9,218 nucleotides of DNA from CAYVZZ01 sp964456185 (GTDB taxonomy: Bacteria; Pseudomonadota; Gammaproteobacteria; Pseudomonadales; Alcanivoracaceae): assembly GCA_964456185.1 (NCBI GenBank), contig CAYVZZ010000093.1, forward strand, positions 1 through 9,218. The letters are read 5' to 3'. Position 1 is the stretch's first letter, and each line of letters opens with the position of its first letter. Below are positions 1-6,571 of the stretch, piece after piece. A program made the translations under genes and the position numbers. The notes beneath the pieces are model-generated. The model was not told where the DNA came from and did not search any database. It worked only from the letters and a program-made list of their open reading frames with translations.

Positions 1-89
1 GGCGGGGAGGGCGGGATTCGAACCCTCGATACGGATTAACGGATACTCCCGTAGCAGGGGAGCGCCTGCAGCCACTCGGCCACCTCACC
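1..89 (-). tRNA. tRNA-Ser (anticodon GCU), missing only the terminal A at the window edge
   Basis: Read on the minus strand this is a class II tRNA with a long variable arm. The acceptor 5' strand begins at 89, the D arm is typical for serine, and a 5-bp anticodon stem encloses a loop at 51-57. The anticodon GCU (complement of 53-55) reads AGC/AGU serine codons. The T loop TTCGAAT lies at 16-22. The discriminator G is at 3 and CC at 1-2; the final A of an encoded CCA would fall outside the window. Oddities seen directly: U3 faces C70, A50 faces G64, the variable-arm stem has a C-U mismatch, and the anticodon loop has C38 where A is usual. A functional tRNA-Ser is still the likely call; decay or sequence error is possible. 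A serine tRNA after csrA is a familiar gammaproteobacterial arrangement. Confidence 0.9.
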
Positions 90-111
90 GGGAAGTCGTC
101 GTTTTGTGCTG

Positions 112-149
112 AAGTAAAACAAAACACGGCAGGCTATCTCGACCTGCCG
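112..149 (-). terminator. Intrinsic terminator after csrA
   Basis: A perfect 7-bp stem (127-133 with 143-149) with a 9-nt loop is followed, on the minus strand, by a T-rich tract interrupted by single other bases (complement of 115-126). It lies about 40 nt past the csrA stop and before the tRNA, so it should end the csrA transcript and leave the tRNA to its own promoter or to readthrough. Confidence 0.75.
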
Positions 150-191
150 CGCGCATGATAACACGAAAGATATAAATTCCTAGGGGGAAAC

Positions 192-380
192 TTATCCTTC
201 GTTGTTATCTGCTGATTTTTCATCCTGAATACGCTGATAGATTTCTTCGCGATGTACTGCAATATCTTTTGGTGCATTAACACCAATGCGTACTTGGTTG
301 CCTTTGACACCCAGTACGGTGATATTGACATCATCGCCAATCATCAATGCTTCGCCTACGCGACGAGTTAAAATCAACAT
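192..380 (-). CDS. csrA: Carbon storage regulator CsrA/RsmA (62 aa)
   Basis: A small homodimeric RNA-binding protein that recognises GGA motifs in mRNA leaders, blocks ribosome access or changes mRNA stability, and so controls carbon flux, motility, biofilm and secondary metabolism. The 62-residue product matches the normal family length (61 in E. coli). It begins MLILTRRVGE, the conserved first beta strand that contacts RNA, and contains NQVRIGVNAPK and the VHREEIYQRI segment with Arg44, the key RNA-contact residue. Only the hydrophilic tail (about residues 53-62) is variable, as expected. The ATG at 378-380 has the Shine-Dalgarno GAGGGA eight bases upstream. The frame stays open to 587, but that extension overlaps the end of lysC and has no family support. 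Position after lysC and before tRNA-Ser is the Pseudomonas rsmA arrangement. Confidence 0.98.
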   Translation of the reverse strand: MLILTRRVGEALMIGDDVNITVLGVKGNQVRIGVNAPKDIAVHREEIYQRIQDEKSADNNEG

Positions 381-388
381 AGTTATTG

Positions 389-408
389 TCCCTCGAATAC
401 ACTTCCTT
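389..408 (-). promoter_or_regulatory. Probable CsrA autoregulatory sites in the csrA leader (two GGA motifs)
   Basis: On the minus strand the leader has TATAAGGAAGT (GGA at 406-404), close to the CsrA consensus RUACARGGAUGU, and a second GGA at 391-389 that is part of the Shine-Dalgarno GAGGGA. The two GGAs start 15 nt apart, a distance one CsrA dimer can bridge. Binding would hide the ribosome site. The motifs are seen; repression is inferred from known autoregulation of csrA in other bacteria. Confidence 0.5.
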
Positions 409-413
409 ATAAT

Positions 414-461
414 GCTGCTTAGCAGCGAGCGGCCTGCATTATGCAACAAGAACAGGCCGCT
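414..461. repeat. Two adjacent inverted repeats in the lysC-csrA gap
   Basis: A 5-bp stem with a 3-nt loop (414-418 with 422-426) lies beside a perfect 9-bp stem (428-436 with 453-461, 16-nt loop). Neither is followed by a T run on the minus strand, so neither is a typical intrinsic terminator for lysC. They could stabilise the lysC 3' end or shape the csrA leader. Confidence 0.5.
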
Positions 462-467
462 TGTCCC
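438..467 (-). promoter_or_regulatory. Candidate csrA promoter
   Basis: On the minus strand, GGGACA (complement of 462-467) and CATAAT (complement of 438-443) are separated by 18 bp and resemble sigma70 -35 and -10 elements (4/6 and 5/6). It lies in the 133-bp gap between lysC and csrA and overlaps an inverted repeat, so the call is tentative. Confidence 0.3.
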
Positions 468-513
468 GTTTTCCTCATGAAAAATGATGAAAAATGGCAC
501 ATTACAACAGGAT

Positions 514-1740
514 TTATGGCGTATCCAGCTCAAATTCCGAGTGCAAAGCGCGTACGGCCAGCTCAAGATACTTTTCGGCCACCACAACAGACNNNNNNNN
601 NNTTTCCGACGTGGAAATCATGCTGATGTTAATACCTTCGCGCGCCAAAGTGGAAAACATTTTACCTGCCACGCCGGCATGAGAGCGCATACCCACACCA
701 ACCAGCGAGATTTTAGCAATCTTGTCATTCACCAGCACTTCGCGTGCATTTAGCTCACTGTTCATTTCTTCCAATATGGCCTTTGCCGCGTCTACGTCTT
801 TACGGTGAACCGTAAAAGTGAAATCGGTTAAGCCATCGGCTCCGAGGTTTTGCACAATCATGTCAACTTCAATATTGGCTTCACCAATAGGGCCTAAAAT
901 GCGAGAGGCGATGCCTGGGGTGTCGGGCACGCCGCGCAGTGTCAGTTTACCTTCATCGCGGGTAAATGCGATGCCGGATATCGCCGGCTTTTCCATATCA
1001 ACCTCTTCATCAACCGTAATCAAGGTGCCGTCTCCGCCTTCCTGGAAGCTAGAGAGGACACGCAAAGGAACATTGTATTTGCCTGCAAATTCTACTGCAC
1101 GGATCTGCAGCACCTTCGAGCCTTGGCTGGCCATTTCCAGCATTTCTTCGAAGGTAATTGTATCCAAGCGGCGAGCTTGGTCGACCACACGCGGGTCGGT
1201 GGTGTAAACGCCATCGACATCAGTGTAAATCTGGCATTCGTCGGCTTTCAACGCGGCGGCCAAAGCGACTGCAGTGGTATCACTGCCGCCACGCCCCAAG
1301 GTGGTGATGTTATTATCGGCGTCAATGCCTTGGAAACCCGCCACAATAACGACATTACCGGCGTCGAGATCCGCACGCATTTTCTTATCGTCAATGCTTT
1401 CAATGCGGGCTTTGCTGTAGGAGTTGTCGGTAGACAGCGGAACCTGCCAACCCGTATAAGAGCGGGCATTTTGACCGCGCTCTTGCAACGCCAAACTCAG
1501 CAGGCCAATAGTCACCTGCTCGCCAGTGGACAGGATAACGTCCATCTCGCGGGGGTTGGGGTTTTGGGCAATGTCGTTGGCCAAACCGACCAGCCGATTG
1601 GTTTCGCCGCTCATGGCCGACACCACGACAACGACCTGATGCCCTTCCTTGCGGAAGCGCTCTACACGTTCGGCAACCGCCTGGATCCGTTCCACGGAAC
1701 CGACCGATGTGCCACCGTACTTCTGAACAATTAGTGCCAT
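514..1740 (-). CDS. lysC: Aspartokinase (aspartate kinase), with a 10-N gap near the C-terminus
   Basis: Phosphorylates L-aspartate with ATP, the first step toward lysine, threonine, methionine and diaminopimelate; cytoplasmic and normally feedback-inhibited. The N-terminal kinase domain starts with KYGGTSVG (residues 7-14), followed by STGEQV (71-76) and GRGGSDTTA (149-157) of the substrate and nucleotide site. Two ACT domains follow (about 265-335 and 340-408) and bind effector amino acids. Length of about 408 residues fits the Pseudomonas-type monofunctional enzyme. The start at 1738-1740 has a weak AGAGAG ribosome site. The N run at 593-602 falls in the conserved STSE..SVVV segment of the second ACT domain; the frame is open across it. 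It lies 69 bp after alaS and may be partly co-transcribed with it. There is no room for a lysine riboswitch. Confidence 0.97.
   Translation of the reverse strand: MALIVQKYGGTSVGSVERIQAVAERVERFRKEGHQVVVVVSAMSGETNRLVGLANDIAQNPNPREMDVILSTGEQVTIGLLSLALQERGQNARSYTGWQVPLSTDNSYSKARIESIDDKKMRADLDAGNVVIVAGFQGIDADNNITTLGRGGSDTTAVALAAALKADECQIYTDVDGVYTTDPRVVDQARRLDTITFEEMLEMASQGSKVLQIRAVEFAGKYNVPLRVLSSFQEGGDGTLITVDEEVDMEKPAISGIAFTRDEGKLTLRGVPDTPGIASRILGPIGEANIEVDMIVQNLGADGLTDFTFTVHRKDVDAAKAILEEMNSELNAREVLVNDKIAKISLVGVGMRSHAGVAGKMFSTLAREGINISMISTSEXXXXSVVVAEKYLELAVRALHSEFELDTP
593..602. other. Assembly gap (10 unknown bases) inside lysC
   Basis: Ten Ns break the codons after STSE in the second ACT domain. 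The family normally has three residues (such as IKV) between STSE and SVVV, which needs seven unknown bases given the flanking A and G. Ten Ns make it four codons. The run is probably a placeholder, and the frame is kept either way because the difference is three. Confidence 0.9.
994..1008 (-). promoter_or_regulatory. Internal ribosome binding site and ATG in lysC (possible beta-subunit start)
   Basis: Codon 249 is ATG (994-996) and has GAAGAGG upstream, with GAGG five bases from the ATG. This is a better ribosome site than the one at the annotated lysC start. Translation here would give a protein of about 160 residues holding both ACT domains, like the beta subunit made from an internal start of aspartokinase genes in Corynebacterium and Bacillus. 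Confidence 0.45.
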
Positions 1741-1771
1741 GTCACTCTCTTGATTGGCATGAATTTGAATG

Positions 1772-1798
1772 GCGCAGTCTAGCAGATTCGCGCTTTTT
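1772..1798 (+). terminator. Possible plus-strand terminator between lysC and alaS
   Basis: A 9-bp stem (1772-1780 with 1784-1793, one G-U pair and one bulged base) with a 3-nt loop is followed by TTTTT at 1794-1798 on the plus strand. No gene is transcribed in that direction here, so it could stop antisense transcription before alaS, or be chance. Confidence 0.3.
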
Positions 1799-1809
1799 CT
1801 TCATCCGGC

Positions 1810-4407
1810 CTAGCTATTCTCTTCAAGCCAGGCAGGCAGATTAGCCAGCGCGCCAGCTACTGCCTGCACGTCACCGCCGCCCCCTTGTGCCATATCCGGA
1901 CGACCACCGCCGCGACCGCCAATGGCATTGGCCACCTGTTTGAGCAGGTCGCCGGCTTTAACGCGACCCGTTAAATCTTTAGTGACACCCGCCACCAAGC
2001 TCACTTTGTCGTCTTTCACACCCACCAGCAGAATGGCAGCAGAGCCCAGCTTGTCTTTAAGCTTGTCGCAGGTGGTGCGCAAGGCTTTGGCATCGGCACC
2101 GTCAATTTGTGTGGCCAGCAATTTAATACCAGCGACCTCTTGCGCTTGAGCGGCCAAATCCGTGCTGCCGCCACTAGCCAGTTTTTGTTCCAGGCGCTCA
2201 ATGTCCTTCTCTTGTTGACGGCTCTTTTGCACCAACTGCTCGGCTTTGTTGGCCAAGTCCTGCTGACTGCTGCGCAAGGTGGCCGCCAATTGCTGCAAGC
2301 TGGCGCGGTCGGTTTGTGCGGCCGCCAATGCCTTGAGCCCGGTGACTGCTTCCAAACGGCGCACGCCAGAAGCAGAGGCTCCTTCGGCAATAATGCGGAA
2401 CTGGCCAATATCCCCTGTCGCCTGTACATGGGTGCCGCCACACAGTTCACGGGAAAAATTGTCTTCGCCCATGGTGAGCACGCGCACTTTGCTGTCGTAT
2501 TTTTCACCGAACAAGGCCATAGCTCCGCTTTGCTTGGCAGCTTCCTGGTCCATCAACTCGGTGGTCACCGGCGTATTTGCCAGAATCTGACCATTAACGC
2601 GTTGTTCCAAGGCCACGATTTCATCATGGGTCAGTGCTTGTGGATGGGAAAAATCAAAGCGCAGATAATCGGCATTCACCAAGGAGCCCTTCTGCTGTAC
2701 ATGATCGCCTAGCAATTCACGCAAGGCTGCGTGCAACAAATGCGTAGCCGAGTGGTTGCGCATGGTGGCACGACGTTTGTCGGCATCCACTTCGGCGGCC
2801 AGCTTATCGCCTTTCTGCAAGCCGCCCTCTTCGACCTTGCCAAAATGCAAGAAAGCTTTTTGCCGTTTGCGCGTATCACCCACACGGAAGCGGGCGCCAT
2901 TGGCCACCAGCAAGCCGGTGTCGCCTACCTGGCCGCCCGACTCGGCATAAAACGGGGTTGATGCCAGTAACACGGCACCTTCTTCGCCCGCTTTGAGTTG
3001 TTCGGCTTCTTCGCCGTTTTGGTAAACCGCCAAGACTTCAACATTGTCGGCCAACTTCTCATAGCCTGAGAAATCGGTCACCGCATCAATTTGCAAGCGG
3101 TCGCTGTAATCATTGGCAAAGTGCCCACCCTGTTTGGAACGCGCTTTTTGCTCGGCCATGGCCGCATCGAAACCCGCCATATCCAGTGTTAAACCACGCT
3201 CGCGAGCAATGTCGTTGGTGAGGTCGGTCGGGAAACCATGGGTATCATACAGGGTGAACACGACGTCGCCCGGAATGACCTTGCCATCCAATGTCTCAAT
3301 AGCGGCTTCCAGCACTTTCAGGCCGGCATCCAGCGTGCGGGCAAACTGCTCTTCTTCTGCTAGCAACACTTTTTCAATGCGGGCCTGACTCTCGACCAAT
3401 TCGGGATAGGCTTCTCCCATCTCTTTGGCCAAAGGAGCCACCAATTGGGAAAAGAAGGGCTCGCGGCATCCTAATTGATGCCCATGACGCAAGGCCCGGC
3501 GAATAATACGGCGTAGTACATAGGCGCGCCCTTCATTGCCGGGCGTAACGCCATCACACACCAAGAAGGCACTGGAACGAATATGGTCGGCAATCACGCG
3601 CAAAGACAAATTCTCACGGTCGTCACAGCCGGTTGCCTTTTGCACCGCCGTGAGCAATTGCTGGAACAAATCGATATCGTAGTTGTTGTGCACGCCCTGC
3701 ATCACAGCGGCAATACGCTCCAGCCCCATGCCGGTATCCACGCTGGGCTTGGGTAATGGCTTAAACTCACCGTCCGGCTGGCGGTCATATTGCATAAACA
3801 CCAGATTCCAGATTTCGATGTAACGGTCTAAATCGTCATCTTCCGAACCCGGAGGGCCACCAGCCACTTCTGGCCCATGGTCATAGAAGATTTCGGAGCA
3901 AGGACCACAAGGACCGGTATCGCCCATCTGCCAAAAGTTGTCTTCGTCCAGACGTGACAAACGATTAGGGTCGACACCAATTCCTTTTACCCAAATGTCA
4001 GCGGCTTCATCATCGGAGACGTGAACGGTCACCCACAGCTTTTCTGCCGGCAGATTCAACACCTCCGTAAGAAAGGTCCAGGCAAAGCGAATGGCATCCT
4101 GCTTGAAATAATCGCCAAAACTGAAGTTGCCCAGCATTTCAAAGAAGGTGTGGTGACGTGCCGTGTAGCCAACGTTTTCCAAGTCGTTGTGCTTGCCACC
4201 GGCGCGCACACAGCGTTGCGAGCTGGTCGCGCGGGTGTAATCGCGCTTGTCGCGCCCTAAAAACACATCCTTAAATTGCACCATGCCGGCATTAGTAAAC
4301 AGCAAGGTGGTGTAGTTGTGCGGCACCATCGAGCTGGAAGGCACCACCTGATGGCCTTGCTTGGCAAAATAATCGAGAAATGCAGAACGAATTTCGGCAG
4401 TTTTCAT
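1810..4407 (-). CDS. alaS: Alanyl-tRNA synthetase (865 aa)
   Basis: Charges tRNA-Ala with alanine and edits mischarged Ser- and Gly-tRNA; cytoplasmic class II synthetase. The catalytic core has HHTFFEMLGNFSF (85-97, motif 2 region) and GMGLER (226-231, motif 3). The editing domain carries the zinc ligands HSATH (552-556) and CGGTH (656-660). A coiled-coil linker (about 695-745) leads to the C-Ala domain, which has the glycine-rich GGRGGGRPDMAQGG stretch near 830-843. Length is normal (876 in E. coli). I place the start at the ATG at 4405-4407, giving MKTAEIR as in relatives. A GTG 15 bp upstream is in frame but directly abuts GGA, so it is a poor start. The ribosome site for the ATG is weak (GGAG 14 bases upstream). 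The gene leads the alaS-lysC-csrA group and has its own promoter. Confidence 0.98.
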   Translation of the reverse strand: MKTAEIRSAFLDYFAKQGHQVVPSSSMVPHNYTTLLFTNAGMVQFKDVFLGRDKRDYTRATSSQRCVRAGGKHNDLENVGYTARHHTFFEMLGNFSFGDYFKQDAIRFAWTFLTEVLNLPAEKLWVTVHVSDDEAADIWVKGIGVDPNRLSRLDEDNFWQMGDTGPCGPCSEIFYDHGPEVAGGPPGSEDDDLDRYIEIWNLVFMQYDRQPDGEFKPLPKPSVDTGMGLERIAAVMQGVHNNYDIDLFQQLLTAVQKATGCDDRENLSLRVIADHIRSSAFLVCDGVTPGNEGRAYVLRRIIRRALRHGHQLGCREPFFSQLVAPLAKEMGEAYPELVESQARIEKVLLAEEEQFARTLDAGLKVLEAAIETLDGKVIPGDVVFTLYDTHGFPTDLTNDIARERGLTLDMAGFDAAMAEQKARSKQGGHFANDYSDRLQIDAVTDFSGYEKLADNVEVLAVYQNGEEAEQLKAGEEGAVLLASTPFYAESGGQVGDTGLLVANGARFRVGDTRKRQKAFLHFGKVEEGGLQKGDKLAAEVDADKRRATMRNHSATHLLHAALRELLGDHVQQKGSLVNADYLRFDFSHPQALTHDEIVALEQRVNGQILANTPVTTELMDQEAAKQSGAMALFGEKYDSKVRVLTMGEDNFSRELCGGTHVQATGDIGQFRIIAEGASASGVRRLEAVTGLKALAAAQTDRASLQQLAATLRSSQQDLANKAEQLVQKSRQQEKDIERLEQKLASGGSTDLAAQAQEVAGIKLLATQIDGADAKALRTTCDKLKDKLGSAAILLVGVKDDKVSLVAGVTKDLTGRVKAGDLLKQVANAIGGRGGGRPDMAQGGGGDVQAVAGALANLPAWLEENS

Positions 4408-4448
4408 AAGCGGAAAGCCCACTCCGAGTCAGACAAATGTAAAGCGCT

Positions 4449-4477
4449 AGTATAGCGTTATGAGCAGGCTCTGACGA
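4449..4477 (-). promoter_or_regulatory. Sigma70-type promoter for alaS
   Basis: On the minus strand the -35 TCGTCA (complement of 4472-4477, 4/6 match) and -10 TATACT (complement of 4449-4454, 5/6) are separated by exactly 17 bp and lie about 40 bp from the alaS ATG. The -10 lies in a small inverted repeat (4445-4449 with 4453-4457), and another (4462-4465 with 4468-4471) occupies the spacer. Confidence 0.65.
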
Positions 4478-4509
4478 TGGGGCAAGCGGCAAGAGAGAAG
4501 ACAAACCGC

Positions 4510-4560
4510 AAAAAAAGACGTCCGGCCATCAAGGAGACGGAAATGGATTGACCGGACGTC
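4510..4560 (-). terminator. Intrinsic terminator of the monooxygenase/hydrolase unit
   Basis: A perfect 9-bp stem, GACGTCCGG at 4517-4525 with CCGGACGTC at 4552-4560, is followed on the minus strand by seven Ts (complement of 4510-4516). The 26-nt loop has further pairing potential (CCAT with ATGG). It separates the catabolic genes from the alaS promoter about 30 bp further on. Confidence 0.85.
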
Positions 4561-4577
4561 ATAACAGGGGCTAAACG

Positions 4578-4905
4578 TTAAGCAACTTCAGGCTGCTCGA
4601 GCACATACGCCAAGCGTTCTTCCAGCTCTTCCAGGAAGTGGTGATTGTCATGGTCCCAGGGGTGGAAGCCGGGTTTGAACCAATCCAGCCAGGCCGGCGT
4701 AATGTAGCGGAAAATACCCTTCTTGCCCCATGTCTGTCGGGCCACGGCTGCCCAGCCTTTAGCGTTAAACAGACCGCCTTTAATGCGCACATTGTGCACA
4801 TAGAAAGGAATAAAGAAGGCGAAGAAGATACCGGTCACTAGCGCTAATGAGGTGCAACGCCAAGCGTAAATGGCGGGGTTCTTGTCGGTGCCTATACAAA
4901 TTCAT
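4578..4905 (-). pseudogene. Remnant of a predicted metal-dependent hydrolase gene (COG3687/PF10118 type)
   Basis: An open frame from 4901 down to the stop at 4578 encodes about 107 residues with a hydrophobic stretch (LVTGIFFAFFIPFYV) and the C-terminal motif WFKPGFHPWDHDN. I recognise this from the end of predicted metal-dependent hydrolases, which are usually about 270-300 residues and often sit next to monooxygenases. No ATG begins this frame; the first GTG, at 4838, has no ribosome site. Twenty bases after the monooxygenase stop is a good ribosome site (GGGAG) and ATG (4903-4905), but that frame reads MNLYRHRQ and stops after 41 residues. The simplest reading is that the start and the end of the gene survive, with an out-of-frame internal deletion. 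An assembly misjoin or a short intact protein from GTG are alternatives. Family assignment is from memory of the motif. Confidence 0.6.
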
Positions 4906-4925
4906 GGTAATTCTCCCGTGATGGT

Positions 4926-6446
4926 TTAAAGCATGAAAACTTGAGAGCCGATTTCGTCGCCCTCTTGTTTTTCGAAGTAGCTAAATTCCAGGATACCGTC
5001 GTTTATTTTGGCGTAGCGCAGAGGATGAGTATCCAACAGATAGTTCATGTACACCTTCCAGGGGGCTTTTGTGCCCTGTTTAGGCATTTTGCTAAGTGTC
5101 CGCTGGATATAGGTGGTTTTTTGCGCGCCAGAACCGGCAGTAATGAAGGGCTCCCGCTCCATGTCTTCATCCCGATTGACCGGCATGACTTTGGTCGCCC
5201 CCACCTTGTCCATGTGCTTCAACAAGCGACAGAGATACTCGCTGGACAGGTCAGCTTTCAGCGTCCAGCTAGAGTTGGTATAGCCGAAAATCATGCCGGC
5301 ATTGGGCACGCCTTCGAACAAGGTACCCTTGTAGGCCAACGCTTTGGACAAATCGACTCGCTTGCCGTTGACCGCCAGTGACATACCGCCCAACAGCTCG
5401 ATGTTGAAGCCAGTGGCGGTAATGATGATGTCGGCTTCCAGCTCCTTGCCCGACTGCAGCTTAATGCCCTTCTCGGTGAAGCGTTCGATGTGATCGGTGA
5501 CCACGTCAGCTTTGCCCGAACGCACCGCCTTGAACAAATCGCCATTGCGCACGGCACAAAGCCGCTCGTCCCAAGGCTGATAATCGGGGGTAAAATGTGT
5601 CATATCCACACTATCGCCCAACTGACGTTTGGCGAGCCCCAGCAGAATGCGGCGCGCCAGTTTGGGTTGCCGTTTGGCCAGTTGGAAAACACCCATTTGC
5701 AAGGCCACGCCATGGGCGCGCCCCAAACGGTGCACCAGCATGTCCGGCAACACCTTGCGCAACTGAGCTGATAAATAATCCTTCTCGGGAATGCTGGCCA
5801 TATAAGTGGGTGAACGTTGCAGCATGGTGACTTGGCTGGCCTTATCGGTCATGGCGGGCAAGAGCGTAACGGCAGTGGCGCCGGAACCAATAATGACCAC
5901 TTTCTTGCCGCTGTAGTCCAAGTCTTCCGGCCAATCCTGGGGATGCACGACCGGCCCTTTGAAATCCTCGCGTCCTTTGAAATCGGGTATATGACCTTGC
6001 TTGTAACTGTAGTAGCCAGTGCAGCCGATGAGGAAATCACACTGGATTTTCGAGGTTTTCTTTTTGCCGTCTTCCTGATGTGTCAGCGTCACCGTCCAGG
6101 TACAGCTGGCATCCGACCAACTAGCCTTGGTGACGCGAGTGCCAAAACGGATTTTCTCGTCAATGCCATACTCACGAGCCGTATCACGAATATAGTTCAG
6201 AATGGTTTGCCCATCGGCAATTACCTGACTATCCGTCCACGGCTTGAACTGATACGCATAGGTGTACATTTCAGAATCCGACCGCACACCGGGGTAACGG
6301 TGGATATCCCAGGTGCCGCCAATGGCATCACGGCTCTCGATGATGGCGAAGTCTTTATCCGGGCATTGACGCTTTAAGTGGCAAGCCGCCCCAATGCCGG
6401 ACAAACCGGCGCCTACAATCAGCACATCCACATGGTTCACGCCCAT
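4926..6446 (-). CDS. Flavin-dependent (Baeyer-Villiger type) monooxygenase, EthA/AlmA-like (506 aa)
   Basis: A FAD- and NADPH-dependent monooxygenase that would insert oxygen into a ketone or hydroxylate a long-chain substrate. The FAD-binding Rossmann motif GAGLSG is at residues 12-17, GGTW at 43-46, and the RYPGVRSDSEMY segment follows, as in EthA and AlmA. The Baeyer-Villiger fingerprint FxGxxxHxxxWP is at 162-173. The NADPH-binding GSGATA is at 187-192, and the ATG motif is at 344-346. The length of 506 is normal. ATG at 6444-6446 has GGAGGA just upstream. AlmA proteins act on long-chain alkanes and EthA on ketones; the sequence does not tell these apart. The gene is first in its unit, followed 20 bp later by the broken hydrolase, and probably controlled through the palindrome at 6576-6593. 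Confidence 0.9.
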   Translation of the reverse strand: MGVNHVDVLIVGAGLSGIGAACHLKRQCPDKDFAIIESRDAIGGTWDIHRYPGVRSDSEMYTYAYQFKPWTDSQVIADGQTILNYIRDTAREYGIDEKIRFGTRVTKASWSDASCTWTVTLTHQEDGKKKTSKIQCDFLIGCTGYYSYKQGHIPDFKGREDFKGPVVHPQDWPEDLDYSGKKVVIIGSGATAVTLLPAMTDKASQVTMLQRSPTYMASIPEKDYLSAQLRKVLPDMLVHRLGRAHGVALQMGVFQLAKRQPKLARRILLGLAKRQLGDSVDMTHFTPDYQPWDERLCAVRNGDLFKAVRSGKADVVTDHIERFTEKGIKLQSGKELEADIIITATGFNIELLGGMSLAVNGKRVDLSKALAYKGTLFEGVPNAGMIFGYTNSSWTLKADLSSEYLCRLLKHMDKVGATKVMPVNRDEDMEREPFITAGSGAQKTTYIQRTLSKMPKQGTKAPWKVYMNYLLDTHPLRYAKINDGILEFSYFEKQEGDEIGSQVFML

Positions 6447-6467
6447 TTGTCATTCCTCCAATCCGGT

Positions 6468-6488
6468 TAACGGCAACAACCGCCGTTA
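6468..6488 (-). other. Hairpin in the monooxygenase leader
   Basis: A perfect 7-bp stem (6468-6474 with 6482-6488) with a 7-nt loop lies about 20 bp upstream of the monooxygenase start, just before its ribosome site. It may affect translation or mRNA stability. There is no T run, so it is not a terminator. Confidence 0.4.
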
Positions 6489-6571
6489 CTGCCCCTGCAC
6501 TATCCGCTCAGTCGGCCATGCCAAGTGGCGCGGATATCACAAGACCCAGAATGACAAGGAGTGGCATACAA

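Noticed and set aside
428..461. 9-bp hairpin after lysC considered as the lysC terminator
   Set aside because: No T run follows it on the minus strand, and a second hairpin comes directly after; kept only as an inverted repeat.
381..587. In-frame upstream extension of csrA adding 69 residues
   Set aside because: It overlaps the end of lysC, has no family similarity, and the 62-residue form has an ideal ribosome site and the conserved CsrA N-terminus.
1123..1734. 203-codon plus-strand open frame opposite lysC
   Set aside because: It lies wholly antisense to a certain aspartokinase gene and its translation shows no recognisable domain; long antisense frames are common opposite GC-rich genes.
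2107..2712. 201-codon plus-strand open frame opposite alaS
   Set aside because: It is a shadow of the strongly conserved alanyl-tRNA synthetase gene, with no domain signal of its own.
4408..4422. GTG start 15 bp upstream of the alaS ATG
   Set aside because: The GTG directly abuts the GGA that would have to be its ribosome site, and related synthetases begin at the MKTAEIR position.
4571..4801. 76-codon minus-strand frame overlapping the hydrolase remnant
   Set aside because: It is another frame of the same region with low-complexity S/T/W-rich translation; the 4578 frame carries the recognisable hydrolase motif.
5817..6377. 186-codon plus-strand open frame opposite the monooxygenase
   Set aside because: Antisense to a clear monooxygenase gene with all motifs intact; no independent support.
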